Shown here: positions 1-9,614 of the stretch, one piece after another
Numbering within the stretch: position 1 is the stretch's first letter
Layout: every line of letters starts with the position of its first letter
From: Bacteroidaceae bacterium
Lineage (GTDB): Bacteria > Bacteroidota > Bacteroidia > Bacteroidales > Bacteroidaceae
Direction: 5' to 3'
DNA: 64,000 bases
Assembly (NCBI GenBank): GCA_017535725.1
Contig: JAFXTO010000040.1
Span: 1 to 64,000, forward strand
The notes under the pieces: generated by a model
What the model saw: only the letters and a program-made list of their open reading frames with translations
Databases searched by the model: none
Told to the model about the DNA's origin: nothing
Made by a program: the position numbers and the translations under genes

Positions 1-69
1 ATTGAAAAATGAAAAATGAAAAATAAAAGTTACTTAATTAATACCTTTCTTTTGACAACGTAATCTTTT

Positions 70-1732
70 TTACTGCACCTTGACACTTCGTCCATCTTTG
101 AACTTGACAATCGTGATGCCGCGGCCGGGTTGGGCTATACGCTGACCATTGAGGTTGTAGTAGCCTTCGACCTCGTTGGAGAGGGATTCCATATTGACAT
201 CTCGGATAGCTGTCTGTTTGGGTGCACCAAGGTAGAACAACTTGAAGCCGTCAATGACCAGCATATCATTATCCACTTTCTTTGTCAGCTTGGCACCAAT
301 GGTCATCATCCTTTCGGTGGTTTGTTCGAGTGTCAGAATATTATCGTAGAGGGCTGCACATTATATAATACATATACGGGCGAATAGTTGGTCTCATCGT
401 TGCTCTGGTTGTTGGAGCTGTGCTCGTCTAATACGGTGGGGTTGGGATTCTCTGCCCAACAGAAACCACGCTCGATAATCTTGTTACCGGTAGCGCTCAT
501 GCGGCCAACCATTGCGCAGCTTCCTACGATGACTTCGCCTGTGGTCACTTTGGGAACTGTGCCGCTGCCATTGAGCACGTTGTAGGCAAAGATGCCCTCT
601 TCCATGATATAATCTGCCGTAGCCACCTTGTCGGTATCGATATTAGCGCTGGCCTTCAGGCTCTTGGCACTGTTGATGGCCGTCTGCAGTTTCTCCTGCC
701 CGTTGGGTTTTCCGGAGGCCAATGCCGTCTCTCCTTTGGCGATGATGGCATCGAGTTGCACATAGAGTGCATTACTCTTACTGGCATCAGCCACGGCAAT
801 CGTCAATGCTCTGGAGGCAGCATCGCGTCCTGTACTTCCCGTTACGGCCTTGGCATCAGCAATGGCCGTCTGCAGCGCCTCCTTGGTGGCGGTGTTCATA
901 TCCTTACCCACCGATTCTTCGGCCTGTTTGATAAGTTCCGTGAAGGCAGCCTGCTCAGCCTCCTCGTCGAAACCCAGAAAAGAGAGGTGGAAATCGTCCA
1001 CGCAGCAGTAGTTACCTGTGGCATTGAGCGTCTGGAAGCCTATGGTTACCTCGCCGGAAACGCTGACGAACTCTACTGCGTAGGTGCCATAGACACCTAC
1101 TTCCGTGCGGCTGTCGCCGGCAAAGATGAAGCATCCCGTCTGCTGCATATTAGGGGTAGCCTGCTGGATGTTCTGGGCCACAGCGGTGAGCTTGTAGCGG
1201 CCGTTGGGCAGGTTCGTGAGGGTCTGCCAGAGCTTGGCGTCGTGAGCACCCGTCCCCCATTCCGACCACGTCTCGGCGTAGGTGTTACCCACCTTGCGGA
1301 AATCGCTGTTGCCCTGCGTGCCCATGCCACTGAACTGCCAGCCGTCGTTACCGCTCTCGAAGCTGGGATTTACGATAAGTTCGGTAGCATCCATGGGATT
1401 TTCGGGGCTTGCCAGATGTAGCCGATAGACGGTCATGGCCTCTAACAGCCGCTTCACCGCCTCATCCAAGCCCTCATTTTGGGCGGCATTCATGAGCCTT
1501 GGTAGATATATGCATTTCCTGCCGTGCCGCCTGACCATACCTCACGGTAGTAGTTGCCGTGCTTCAGCGGGAACACATTGTTCCCTTGCCGCCCGAACGA
1601 ATTAGTCTTCCACTGCGAACGTCCTTCCTGCTCGAAGTCAGGGTCGCTGATGCGGTCGGTCATGTCGGTCTGCGCCCATGTAATCACTGAGCAAGCCATT
1701 GCCGCGACAAAAAGTGAAATTCTGTTCATCAT
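70..1732 (-). pseudogene. Secreted carbohydrate-binding-like protein, broken by two frame changes
   Basis: The reading frame starts at 1732 (or ATG 1729) with a signal peptide (MNRISLFVAAMACSVITWA). It breaks near 1500, where NAYIYQG continues one frame over as LMNAAQNEGLDEAVKRL. It breaks again near 345, where the frame ends in a stop and the tail resumes as LYDNILTLEQTTERMM. The middle part has a CBM4/9-like stretch (NPSFESGNDGWQFSG ... YCCVDDFHLSFLG), a helical spacer and a fibronectin-like piece. The tail (YYNLNGQRIAQPGRG) is the C-terminal segment common on secreted Prevotella proteins. The second break looks like an internal deletion joining a fibronectin-like domain to a CBM-like tail, because two domain halves meet there. 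Assembly error is the other explanation for the first break. No catalytic domain was recognised. Confidence 0.7.
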
Positions 1733-1741
1733 ATTTTCAAA

Positions 1742-1853
1742 GTTGACAAGTAGACAAGTTGACAAGTAGACGAGTTGACAAGTAGACGAGTTGACAAGTA
1801 GACAAGTTGACAAGTAGACGAGTTGACAAGTTGACGAGTTGACGAGTTGACAA
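1742..1853. repeat. 8-bp tandem repeat array (GTTGACAA/GTAGACGA)
   Basis: About fourteen consecutive 8-bp units, GTTGACAA alternating with GTAGACAA or GTAGACGA, fill the gap between the GH43 stop and the upstream end of the broken secreted gene. Because 8 is not a multiple of 3, any frame reads through as an 8-residue cycle (STCQLVYL), which artificially extends open frames on both sides. Confidence 0.9.
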
Positions 1854-1856
1854 GTT

Positions 1857-4559
1857 TCAATTTACCTCCCACTCCCAGACGCCCTTCACACCTTCTGTGA
1901 TGATGACGCGCAGATAGCGGAAATTCTTGTTGATGAGATCCATATGCGGCGAGCATTTCTGTACATCGGAGTGTCCGCCGCAGGGTTGCCACGTCTGTCC
2001 GTCGGTGGAACCTTCGAGGCGGTAGGCATGTCCTGCCGTTGGACGCACGAAGGCGATGTGGCTCTCGTGAATGGTCTGGGCCTTCCCGAGGTCAAGGGTC
2101 AGCGTGGGCAGAGAGTCTGTGTCGCTGGCCATCCAGCGCGAGCCGTTGGACCCATCGATGGCATAGTCCGCCACGAAATACTCCGTGCGCTGGCAGCGGG
2201 AGTCGTTGAAATAGCGAATCTTATGGGGAGACCTGATGCTCGAAGCGGTCAGAGCTACGGGCTTCAGTAACTTATATTGTTCATTCTTCACATTCAGGGG
2301 TCCCACGCCCTCCAACGTCACTTCCACAGGTCGTATCGTTCCGTCTGCATTGAACTCCATGCGGTTGACATAAGTCTGACGGTTGGTGCTGTTGCGGCTG
2401 AATTCGAGGAAGGCAAAGTAGTAGTCTTCGCCGATGTTGAAGACGCAACCGTGTCCAGGACCGAAGACACCTTTATCTATATTAGTGGTCGAGACGCGGT
2501 CTTCCTGGGGAGTCTCGTAGGGACCGTAGGGCGACGTACGACTCATCATATAGTAGTACTCGTAGTTCTCGCTGCCACCTATCGTATAGAGGTAATAGTA
2601 TATACCATTGCGCTTGAAGAAGATAGGACCCTCGCTGTATTCCTTGCGGCGTGTCTCCAGGGTTCGGATATCCGAGAGCGTGCGCATATCCTCTGCCAGT
2701 TTCGCCACGTACCGTCTGCCCCAGAACATATAGGCCTGACCGTCATCATCGATGAACACCTCTGCATCAATGCCTCCGCGATCATCACCTTGCAACAGGG
2801 TCGCTGTCGGAGTGAATGGTTGCTCGAATTTATCCACGCCTCCCACGAGGGTAAAGGGACCATCCGGGCTGTCCGCTACGCCTACGTGCATGAAGCCGTT
2901 GACGGTCGGATAGATGTACCACTTGTCGCCACGCTTCACTGCCTTGCTGGGCGCCCAGTACTTCTCGTTCTCTGCCGAGGGGAAGTAGGTGCCGTTGAAG
3001 TTCCAATGCACGAAGTCCTTGGACTTCCACACCACCGGAGGCCCCGAGGTGTCCAGTCCACGGCCATAGCCGTCGGTGGTAGCATAGCAATAGAAGGTGT
3101 CGCCTATCAGCTCAATGCTGGCATCGGCAATCATATCAGGCACCAGGGCGTTGCCGAAGGGATTCTGAGGAATGGGTACAGGCGTTGCCTTTTGTTCGCA
3201 GATACGGACGAAGCCAAAGGTCGTGTGGCCGTCCGTGCGACGGACAAGCACCTTTCCCGCAAAATCGTCGTCGCGGAGCAGCACGTCCTTCGTCTTGAAG
3301 GTGAGGATAAGGTCGTTGCCGTCTGTACGAGAGGCTGTGGGGCGTGCTCCCCGGCCGTAGTCTACCTCGTGAGGTGAGCCAAAACGGAAGGTCGTGAGGT
3401 CGAGGTCTGTCTGCGGGCGGAACCCTTCTTCAGCGCGAACCCGCAGTTCTATGCTGCGCCCTTTCCACGTTCCATGCTCCACGTTCCATGCTCCATTCTG
3501 CGACAACAGCAACCCCGGGTCGAGGGGGATACAGATATTTTTGGAATTATGGTGATCCTGGGGCTTGTCGTCCCACTTAATGGTGTCGATGACGGCGAAG
3601 TTGGCCTGCACAGCCCGTCCGTACTTGTCCTGCACGATGCGCATGCGCTCGAACTTGAACCAGTCCTCCTGCGTGCCGTCCTTGTGGCGGGCAATTCCGG
3701 GCATATATGCTTCACCATCGTCCACCTGCCAGTGGAGGCCATCGGCAGAGCGGAGATAGTAGGCAATGCGTCCCAGCCAATCGTTGACAATCAGATTATA
3801 TTGCACCGAGTCTCGCCATAGCACTGGATCCTCGAAGCGGCCGTCTACCTTCGGATACACCGAGCCATCGGAGATCTGACGCCAGGTCGTGAGACCGTCG
3901 TCACTCACCCAAATACCACCACCGCGGCACACCATCAACCATCCACCCTCGGGACGGCGGGCGAAGCTGAGGTTCGAGAGGCCTTCGATGATAGGTTTGC
4001 CCTGTGGGTCGAAGTCGAAGTGGCCGTATTCCCACGGTCCGTCCAGACTCTTCGACATATAACGCCCGTCAATGACATAAAGCACCCACGTGCCGTCGTC
4101 TGTGCGGTAAATTTCGGGATTATGTCCTTTGCCCACGACCTGACGGGGCTGGAAAGGTCCGTGCATGGTGGGTCCCACGGCGTGTATCACCCATGAGTTG
4201 CCCCATTCCATGTGTCCTTTCTTTGCTCCCTCCGGCCAAGCTGCTACAAAATGATGCCACAAACCATCCTCGCCTTGCACGATATTCCCACCCCAGTAGC
4301 TCCACTGGGCGTCTTCGATACCGTTGTCTATCAGTCGCGGACGCACATAAGCTGCACCCCAGACGTCATCTCGCAGAACGGAACCTTCCATGGGCTGGAA
4401 ACGGTCCATAAAACGTGCACCCTCTGCCAGCTGAGACCATGCGGCAGGGCGGGGACGGTCGGTAATCTGTGCCAGAAGTAGTGATGGAGAAATGTGGAAA
4501 AAGAAGAGGAAAACAGGGGCTGGACAGAGCCACAGTAAGGTAAGTAGAGTTCTTTTCAT
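1857..4559 (-). CDS. Secreted GH43-family glycoside hydrolase with C-terminal F5/8 discoidin domain
   Basis: About 900 residues from ATG 4559, which opens a signal peptide (MKRTLLTLLWLCPAPV); the frame continues upstream only through repeat DNA. The first half (about 60-370) is itself propeller-like (WSYWGGNIVQGEDGLWHHFVAAW, split by family style), and the second half from about 466 is a clear GH43 five-bladed propeller: VPDMIADASIEL carries the general base Asp, GIDAEVFIDDDG the pKa Asp and YSEGPIFFKRNG the acid Glu. The last 140 residues resemble an F5/8 type C (CBM32) module. Family knowledge suggests an arabinofuranosidase, xylosidase or galactosidase acting on plant glycans outside the cytoplasm; the substrate cannot be told. 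A 14-bp direct repeat lies inside the gene near 3468-3496. Confidence 0.85.
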   Translation of the reverse strand: MKRTLLTLLWLCPAPVFLFFFHISPSLLLAQITDRPRPAAWSQLAEGARFMDRFQPMEGSVLRDDVWGAAYVRPRLIDNGIEDAQWSYWGGNIVQGEDGLWHHFVAAWPEGAKKGHMEWGNSWVIHAVGPTMHGPFQPRQVVGKGHNPEIYRTDDGTWVLYVIDGRYMSKSLDGPWEYGHFDFDPQGKPIIEGLSNLSFARRPEGGWLMVCRGGGIWVSDDGLTTWRQISDGSVYPKVDGRFEDPVLWRDSVQYNLIVNDWLGRIAYYLRSADGLHWQVDDGEAYMPGIARHKDGTQEDWFKFERMRIVQDKYGRAVQANFAVIDTIKWDDKPQDHHNSKNICIPLDPGLLLSQNGAWNVEHGTWKGRSIELRVRAEEGFRPQTDLDLTTFRFGSPHEVDYGRGARPTASRTDGNDLILTFKTKDVLLRDDDFAGKVLVRRTDGHTTFGFVRICEQKATPVPIPQNPFGNALVPDMIADASIELIGDTFYCYATTDGYGRGLDTSGPPVVWKSKDFVHWNFNGTYFPSAENEKYWAPSKAVKRGDKWYIYPTVNGFMHVGVADSPDGPFTLVGGVDKFEQPFTPTATLLQGDDRGGIDAEVFIDDDGQAYMFWGRRYVAKLAEDMRTLSDIRTLETRRKEYSEGPIFFKRNGIYYYLYTIGGSENYEYYYMMSRTSPYGPYETPQEDRVSTTNIDKGVFGPGHGCVFNIGEDYYFAFLEFSRNSTNRQTYVNRMEFNADGTIRPVEVTLEGVGPLNVKNEQYKLLKPVALTASSIRSPHKIRYFNDSRCQRTEYFVADYAIDGSNGSRWMASDTDSLPTLTLDLGKAQTIHESHIAFVRPTAGHAYRLEGSTDGQTWQPCGGHSDVQKCSPHMDLINKNFRYLRVIITEGVKGVWEWEVN

Positions 4560-4564
4560 AATCA

Positions 4565-4670
4565 AGTGGACAAGTAGACAAGTAAACAAGTAAACAAGTT
4601 GACAAGTAAACGAGTTGACAAGTGGACTCAATTCTCAACATTTCAACTTTTCAACTTTTCAACATTTAAC
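4565..4670. repeat. 8-bp tandem repeats, GTxxACAA then TTTTCAAC type
   Basis: Eight units of GTxGACAA/GTAAACAA (4565-4628) run into three or four TTTTCAAC units (about 4637-4670). The sequence AAGTGGACTCAA at 4620-4631 equals the terminal inverted repeat of the small element at 25471-25603. Confidence 0.85.
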
Positions 4671-4676
4671 AAGTAA

Positions 4677-5678
4677 CTAGTCCCCGATAGCAGGTGTTGT
4701 CTTGGTCTGCTCGCTGATCAATTTATCCAGTTCCTGTTGGATATCTTTCTTCCAGTCCGAACCGATGGCACGTACCGTGCGGGACGTATCCGCGAGGATG
4801 TAGTAGGGCAGCGTTTGGATGGCCAGTAACTCGCAAATGGGAGCATCCCAGATTTGGGGATAGCGGCGACGGTCGTAGTCGATGGTGTCGGCCTTCAGGC
4901 TATAGCCGTACTGCCGCTGGTCGAAGTCCAGGCTGATGCTGATGGGTTGCAGGCGCTTGCCTTTTGGCTGTTTCTCACACTTACGGATGGCTTCGCGTAT
5001 GCTGATGGCCGCCTTACGACTGTCGCTTTTCCAGGTGGCCCAGAAATAAAGCAGCACGGGGCGGGCGGCTGAGTCCGTGGAGAGCAGCCGCAGGGTGTCA
5101 CCGCCGATGGTGTCGGGTGGTAAGATGATATTCGGTAGTTTCTGGCCTTTGCGCAAGCGCGAGGAGGTGCTGCGCTCCAGCGTGAGCTGGCGCTGTAGAT
5201 AGGAGCTGACGCGGCTGTCGGGATTGGCTTCTATATAGGCACGCATGGCGCGGTGCAGGCTGTCGGAGGTAGCCTGTACATGCTCCTGGCGGAAGCGCGT
5301 GAGGGCTTCGTTCTCCGGGTTGCCCTTGATGCTGACCGCACGCAACTGGTTGGCATCACCATTGAAGCGCACGTGGTCGCCGGGGCGAGCAAAGATGACT
5401 TGTTCGTTGAGATTCGGATAGATGAGGTAGAAGGTGGACTCTTCCTCCAGCCTGATCGTCCATTCGAAGGAACCCTCCAAAACATGGATGGTGTCGAGGT
5501 CGGTCAGACTGCCGTCAATGGCATAGATATAAAAATCCGCCTGCCGCAGGTTCTCGAGGGTTCCTGTCAGACGGAAGGTGTGGGAGTCGGTGCAAGATAG
5601 GAGTAATAAAAAGACGCACACCCCAACCCCTCTATAAAGGAAGGGGAGGAGGGTGTGCGATATCTTCTTTTTAAACAT
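4677..5678 (-). CDS. DUF4369/thioredoxin-fold lipoprotein without redox cysteines
   Basis: 333 residues. A lipoprotein signal (VFLLLLSC) is followed by a DUF4369-like beta domain (FRLTGTLENLRQADFYIYAIDG) and, from about residue 175, a thioredoxin/AhpC-like fold (RPVLLYFWATWKSDSR). In this family the usual motif is WCxxC; here it is WKSDS, so both cysteines are missing and thiol-disulfide exchange is unlikely. The protein may instead bind or sense something at the membrane. Residues about 7-21 of the signal region (SHTLLPFLYRGVGVC) are encoded by a copy of the palindromic element at 5615-5659. The stop lies 1 base from the next gene upstream, so it is probably co-transcribed with the TPR lipoprotein. 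Confidence 0.8.
   Translation of the reverse strand: MFKKKISHTLLPFLYRGVGVCVFLLLLSCTDSHTFRLTGTLENLRQADFYIYAIDGSLTDLDTIHVLEGSFEWTIRLEEESTFYLIYPNLNEQVIFARPGDHVRFNGDANQLRAVSIKGNPENEALTRFRQEHVQATSDSLHRAMRAYIEANPDSRVSSYLQRQLTLERSTSSRLRKGQKLPNIILPPDTIGGDTLRLLSTDSAARPVLLYFWATWKSDSRKAAISIREAIRKCEKQPKGKRLQPISISLDFDQRQYGYSLKADTIDYDRRRYPQIWDAPICELLAIQTLPYYILADTSRTVRAIGSDWKKDIQQELDKLISEQTKTTPAIGD
5615..5659. repeat. Palindromic element inside the signal peptide of the thioredoxin-fold lipoprotein
   Basis: Arms CGCACACCC and GGGTGTGCG enclose CCCCTCTATAAAGG and AAGGGGAGGA. It is a single member of the CCCC...GGGG palindrome family seen in many places in this window, here translated in frame. Confidence 0.75.
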
Positions 5679-5679
5679 G

Positions 5680-7374
5680 TTACTTTACTATCCTGGCAAT
5701 CTGGGCGGTGTACTTGGCAAATTCGAGATCACGTGCCGCACGCTTGGCGAGATTGGGATTCTGCTGGATGGCGTTGCGCAGGCCAGTAACGACCGCAGCG
5801 GAGTCACCCTGACGGGCACCTAAGATGGCCTGCAGGTAGTAAGTGATGCCATCGACGTTGGGGATGTTGGCCAGCGTCTTGGCGGCGGAGGCGTAGTCTT
5901 TGTTCAGAATCTGAGCCAGGGCGGCGCTGTTGGTGTTCACGCCGGCGAGGTTGGCAGCAGCGGCTGCGTAGTTACCCTTGGCCAGGTTCAGGTTGCCGAG
6001 GATTTCGCTGTAGGAGTCGGAACCTGTTCCGCGAGCGAGATAGGCTTCTGCGTCGGCAACCTTACCCTCTGCCAGAGCCAGCAGGGCTTCGTTCGTGGCC
6101 ACTTCGGCGCTTTGGGGATTGATGCTCTTAGCCTTCTGCAGGTAGGCGGCAGCCGTCTGGACATCGCCGCTTTGGAAAGCCAGGTTGGCAAGGTTGTTAT
6201 AGGCGCGGGCGTCGTTGGAGAAGAGGGCGGCGGCCTTCTCATACCACACCTTCTTCTGGACGTTGTCCTGCTGCAGGGAAGCGCCGTAGAGCACCTCTTC
6301 CACACTCAGCGAGCGGGCGTCGGTCTTGAACTGCTCCACAATCTGCTCATCGCTGCGACCGATGACGTCGTAGTTGGCGATGAGGCGTGCACGGCGCAAC
6401 TCAGGCAGGATGCCCTTGGTGAGCTCCTCGTACACCACGCTCATATTGCGAATCTGCTGTTCGCGCTCGGCAGGATCCTGATACATGGAGAGGACGCGCA
6501 GGATGATTTCCTTATCCTGGATGTAACTCTCGTTGACCAGCTGCTGGAAGCCTTCCCAGTCCTCAGCGGTGAATCTCGTGGTGACATCGGCAGTCATCTT
6601 GTTCTTCTTCAGCTGCTCGTTGACATACTGCGCGGAGCTTTGCTGGCGTCTTTCGGCTAACTTCTCATTGTAGTCGAAGCGACCTTCGGGCGAAGCGTAG
6701 GCGCTGACCTCGATATTCAGCAGTCGAAGGGTCTCCTGATTGTCGTTGATTTCCTTCAGGATCTTCACGAAGTCCTGCACACTGGTGGTCTTCAGCTCGC
6801 TGGCGCGGATATTGGCTTGATTGACGAGGTACTTGATCTGACCCTCCTGCTTCTGGCGGATGGTGCGCTGGAAGGCGTCGGGAGCCAAGGCTGGATTGGC
6901 ACTGGCGATGGTGCTGCGCAGCAGGTCGCTGGTGGCAACGACGCCGTAGCCCACCTTCAGGTCAGGCAACTGAATCTTCTTTTTGCCCTTCTTGGCGTCG
7001 AAGCGCAGGTAGAGGTCGCTCTGCATCATGCCTTCTCTGAAGGGGAAGGTGGCGCGCAGGGTATAGGTACCGCCTGTCTTATAGTTGACAACGGTATTGT
7101 TGCCCTGTACCTTCTCACCCTGGAAGGTGGTGCCAACGGAGGTCACCTCGCCGCCCCTGTACTTCAGTACGGGGGTCACACCGAGGGTGACTTTCTTATG
7201 CATATACTTCTGGGGGAAGGTGGCGCTGATGGTGGCGGGCACCTCGCTGCCCACGGTCTCCAAGGGGGTCGGGGTGACGGTGATGTTGTCGGCAGTGAGA
7301 GAGCCGAACTTGCTGCATGATGCCAGCATGAGGGCACCGGCAGCAGCAATGGAAAGAATGGTAATCTTACGCAT
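5680..7374 (-). CDS. TPR lipoprotein with OmpA-like segment
   Basis: 564 residues beginning with a lipoprotein signal (ALMLASCSKFG). The N-terminal 170 residues are beta-rich. A segment around 215-260 (NIEVSAYASPEGRFDYNEKLAERR) matches the OmpA/MotB-like peptidoglycan-binding pattern, and tetratricopeptide units follow from about 360 to 500 (YNNLANLAFQSGDVQTAAAYL). Such proteins sit in the outer membrane and may anchor to peptidoglycan; the exact role is unknown to me. A strong Bacteroidetes promoter lies 43-75 bases upstream, so this gene probably starts the operon with the thioredoxin-fold lipoprotein behind it. Confidence 0.8.
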   Translation of the reverse strand: MRKITILSIAAAGALMLASCSKFGSLTADNITVTPTPLETVGSEVPATISATFPQKYMHKKVTLGVTPVLKYRGGEVTSVGTTFQGEKVQGNNTVVNYKTGGTYTLRATFPFREGMMQSDLYLRFDAKKGKKKIQLPDLKVGYGVVATSDLLRSTIASANPALAPDAFQRTIRQKQEGQIKYLVNQANIRASELKTTSVQDFVKILKEINDNQETLRLLNIEVSAYASPEGRFDYNEKLAERRQQSSAQYVNEQLKKNKMTADVTTRFTAEDWEGFQQLVNESYIQDKEIILRVLSMYQDPAEREQQIRNMSVVYEELTKGILPELRRARLIANYDVIGRSDEQIVEQFKTDARSLSVEEVLYGASLQQDNVQKKVWYEKAAALFSNDARAYNNLANLAFQSGDVQTAAAYLQKAKSINPQSAEVATNEALLALAEGKVADAEAYLARGTGSDSYSEILGNLNLAKGNYAAAAANLAGVNTNSAALAQILNKDYASAAKTLANIPNVDGITYYLQAILGARQGDSAAVVTGLRNAIQQNPNLAKRAARDLEFAKYTAQIARIVK

Positions 7375-7416
7375 GGTAGAAAAGAATTATTTAATCGTTT
7401 TTGCTTCTTTCGGCCG

Positions 7417-7448
7417 CAAAGGTAGTACAAACAACGTGTACCACCAAA
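7417..7448 (-). promoter_or_regulatory. Bacteroidetes-type promoter for the TPR lipoprotein operon
   Basis: On the minus strand TTTG (7445-7448) is followed after 20 bases by TACCTTTG (7417-7424). This fits the -33/-7 pattern of the primary sigma factor of the phylum. Confidence 0.75.
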
Positions 7449-7510
7449 AAAAATCCTCGCTTTTTCAGCCTTCTCGCAGAAACGACACTACTTTTACTGC
7501 TTGCAGACCA

Positions 7511-7909
7511 TCAGGGGAGTCGCTTCCAAGTTTGCGTTTCGTGGAAGATACCCAGATAGCCGCGGACTTTCAGGTTCTTGCCATCCATCCAGATGGCACA
7601 CTTGTAGGTCTTGCCGGTCTTGGGATCATAGATGGTGCCTCCTTCCCATCTGTCCTTCTTCTTGGAGAGGCCGGAAAGGATATCGACGCCTACGAGTTTA
7701 CGGCTCTGGAGGGCTGCATCGGGATTGTGCTTGTCTTTCGTGTCGGCACCCTGTTGCAGCCAGATAATCTTACCATTGACTTTGTCGCCGGACTGGTAAA
7801 TCTCTACGTGGCCGTCGCCGGACTCGATGAGCCATTTACCGAAGATGTCTTGTGAATAGGAGGTGAGTGACAGAATGGCCAATGCCATACTTAAAAGGAT
7901 TCTTTTCAT
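7511..7909 (-). CDS. DUF2147 secreted protein
   Basis: 132 residues. A signal peptide (MKRILLSMALAILSLTSYS) precedes a compact beta-barrel-like domain with the DUF2147 pattern: FGKWLIESGDGHVEIYQ at the start, GGTIYDPKTGKTYKCAIWM in the middle and LKVRGYLGIFHETQTWKR at the end. Family members are small periplasmic or outer-membrane-associated proteins of unknown function. It stands alone between cysS, 84 bases upstream, and the TPR lipoprotein promoter. Confidence 0.85.
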   Translation of the reverse strand: MKRILLSMALAILSLTSYSQDIFGKWLIESGDGHVEIYQSGDKVNGKIIWLQQGADTKDKHNPDAALQSRKLVGVDILSGLSKKKDRWEGGTIYDPKTGKTYKCAIWMDGKNLKVRGYLGIFHETQTWKRLP

Positions 7910-7993
7910 TGGGTTCTAATTTATGGATGAATGATCATTTTACTTAAAGTAGGTATTCAAAAATACTTAAAACCAATTATGAACACCTTATAC

Positions 7994-9502
7994 TTACTTG
8001 TTCAGTGTCCAGGTGGCCCCGTCCTTGGTGTCCTTGATGACGAAGCCAAGGGCGGTGAGTTCGTTGCGGATGCGGTCGCTGGTGGCCCAGTCCTTGTTGG
8101 CTTTGGCGATGGCACGCTGCTCAAGTAGCATGTCAACGACGTGGCCGAACGCTTCCTCACGAGCGGCAGAAGCGGAGGAACCTGCTTGTACGCTGGTGGG
8201 AGGAAGGAGTCCCAGAATGTCTTCAGCGAAGAGGTGGATGGTGGAGGAGAGCTCCTCGAAGTCGGCAGAGGATATGGTTCCTTTGTGGTCCAGTACGCGG
8301 TTGATGGTGGAGGCTGCGTCGAAGAGGTGGCTGATGACGAGGGGCGAAGCGAGGTCGTCGTTCAGGGCGTCGTAGCACTTCTGACGGAGTTCGGAGCAGA
8401 GGCGGTGGGTTTGCTCGTCGCTTTGGGCTTCGGGCGTGAGGCGCTTGAGGTCTCCGATGGCGTTCATCAGGCGTTGCAGTCCTTTCTCAGCAGCCTGAAG
8501 GGCTTCGTTGGAGAAGTCTACGGTGCTGCGGTAGTGGGCCTGTAGGATGAAGAAGCGTATGGTCATGGGAGAGAAGGCCTGCGTGAGCTTCTCGTGTTCT
8601 CCCTTGAAGAACTGATTGAGGGTGATGAAGTTACCGAGCGACTTACCCATTTTTTGTCCACCAACGGTGAGCATGTTGCAGTGCATCCAGTACTTGACCA
8701 TGTCGCTACCCTGACTGGCTACGGCCTGTGCTATTTCGCACTCATGATGCGGGAATACGAGGTCCATGCCTCCTCCGTGAATGTCGAAATGGTTGCCGAG
8801 GTACTTACGTCCCATGGCGGTGCACTCGCAGTGCCAGCCGGGGAAGCCGTCGCTCCAGGGGGATGGCCAGCGCATGATGTGTTCTGGCTGGGCGGCCTTC
8901 CAGAGGGCGAAATCCACCTGGTTACGTTTCTCGCCTATGCCATCGAGTTCACGGCTATTGTTGATGACGTCGTTCAGGTTTCGGCCAGAAAGGCGTCCAT
9001 AATGGTATTTCTCGTTGTATTTCTCCACGTCGAAGTAGACGCTGCCGTGGCTCTCGTAGGCGAAACCATTGGCCAGTATTTCCTTGACCAGCTGGATTTG
9101 TTCGATGATATGGCCTGTGGCATGAGGTTCTATGGAGGGGGGCAGACAGTTGAGAGCGCGCATGGCATCGTGGAAGCGGTTGGTGTAATATTGTGCCACC
9201 TCCATGGGCTCCAGCTGTTCCAAGCGGGCCTTCTTGGCAATCTTATCCTCACCCTCGTCAGCATCGTGCTCCAGATGACCTACGTCGGTGATGTTGCGGA
9301 CGTAGCGCACCTTATAGCCCAAGTGCTGGAGGTAGCGGAAGAGGAGGTCAAAGGTGATGGCAGGACGTGCGTGGCCCAAGTGGGCATCACCATAGACGGT
9401 GGGGCCGCAAACGTACATGCCTACTCGGCCTTCAACAAGAGGCTTGAACAATTGCTTAGTTCGCGAGAGTGTATTATATATAAGAAGGGGTTGGTTGTTC
9501 AT
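7994..9502 (-). CDS. cysS: Cysteinyl-tRNA synthetase
   Basis: 502 residues, cytoplasmic class I aminoacyl-tRNA synthetase that charges tRNA-Cys. Visible landmarks: the zinc ligand in [10 protein letters not shown] (Cys32), the HIGH-type motif HLGH (41-44), a second zinc site around [25 protein letters not shown], and the KMSKS-type motif [10 protein letters not shown] near residue 285. The C-terminal helical part carries the anticodon-binding region. Length is normal for the family. No clear promoter is seen in the short gap to ispG. Confidence 0.97.
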   Translation of the reverse strand: MNNQPLLIYNTLSRTKQLFKPLVEGRVGMYVCGPTVYGDAHLGHARPAITFDLLFRYLQHLGYKVRYVRNITDVGHLEHDADEGEDKIAKKARLEQLEPMEVAQYYTNRFHDAMRALNCLPPSIEPHATGHIIEQIQLVKEILANGFAYESHGSVYFDVEKYNEKYHYGRLSGRNLNDVINNSRELDGIGEKRNQVDFALWKAAQPEHIMRWPSPWSDGFPGWHCECTAMGRKYLGNHFDIHGGGMDLVFPHHECEIAQAVASQGSDMVKYWMHCNMLTVGGQKMGKSLGNFITLNQFFKGEHEKLTQAFSPMTIRFFILQAHYRSTVDFSNEALQAAEKGLQRLMNAIGDLKRLTPEAQSDEQTHRLCSELRQKCYDALNDDLASPLVISHLFDAASTINRVLDHKGTISSADFEELSSTIHLFAEDILGLLPPTSVQAGSSASAAREEAFGHVVDMLLEQRAIAKANKDWATSDRIRNELTALGFVIKDTKDGATWTLNK

Positions 9503-9545
9503 TGTTGTGATGAGTTTTATAGAATAAAATAGGGATTATAGGACT

Positions 9546-9600
9546 CATGGGGCTAATAGGGCTAATGGGGCTAATTGAGCTCATGGGTTCCATGAGATTT
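9546..9600. repeat. Short GGGGCTAAT repeat and small inverted repeats
   Basis: Three near-identical 9-10 bp units (GGGGCTAATA, GGGCTAATGG, GGGCTAATTG) flanked by CTCATGGG/CCATGAG inverted words between ispG and cysS. It may act as a weak structure in the intergenic transcript; no terminator T-run is present. Confidence 0.5.
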
Positions 9601-9614
9601 TATCAGGCTTATGG

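Noticed and set aside
4559-4631. Upstream extension of the GH43 gene
   Set aside because: The extra residues (CQLVYLFTCLL) are the translated 8-bp repeat.
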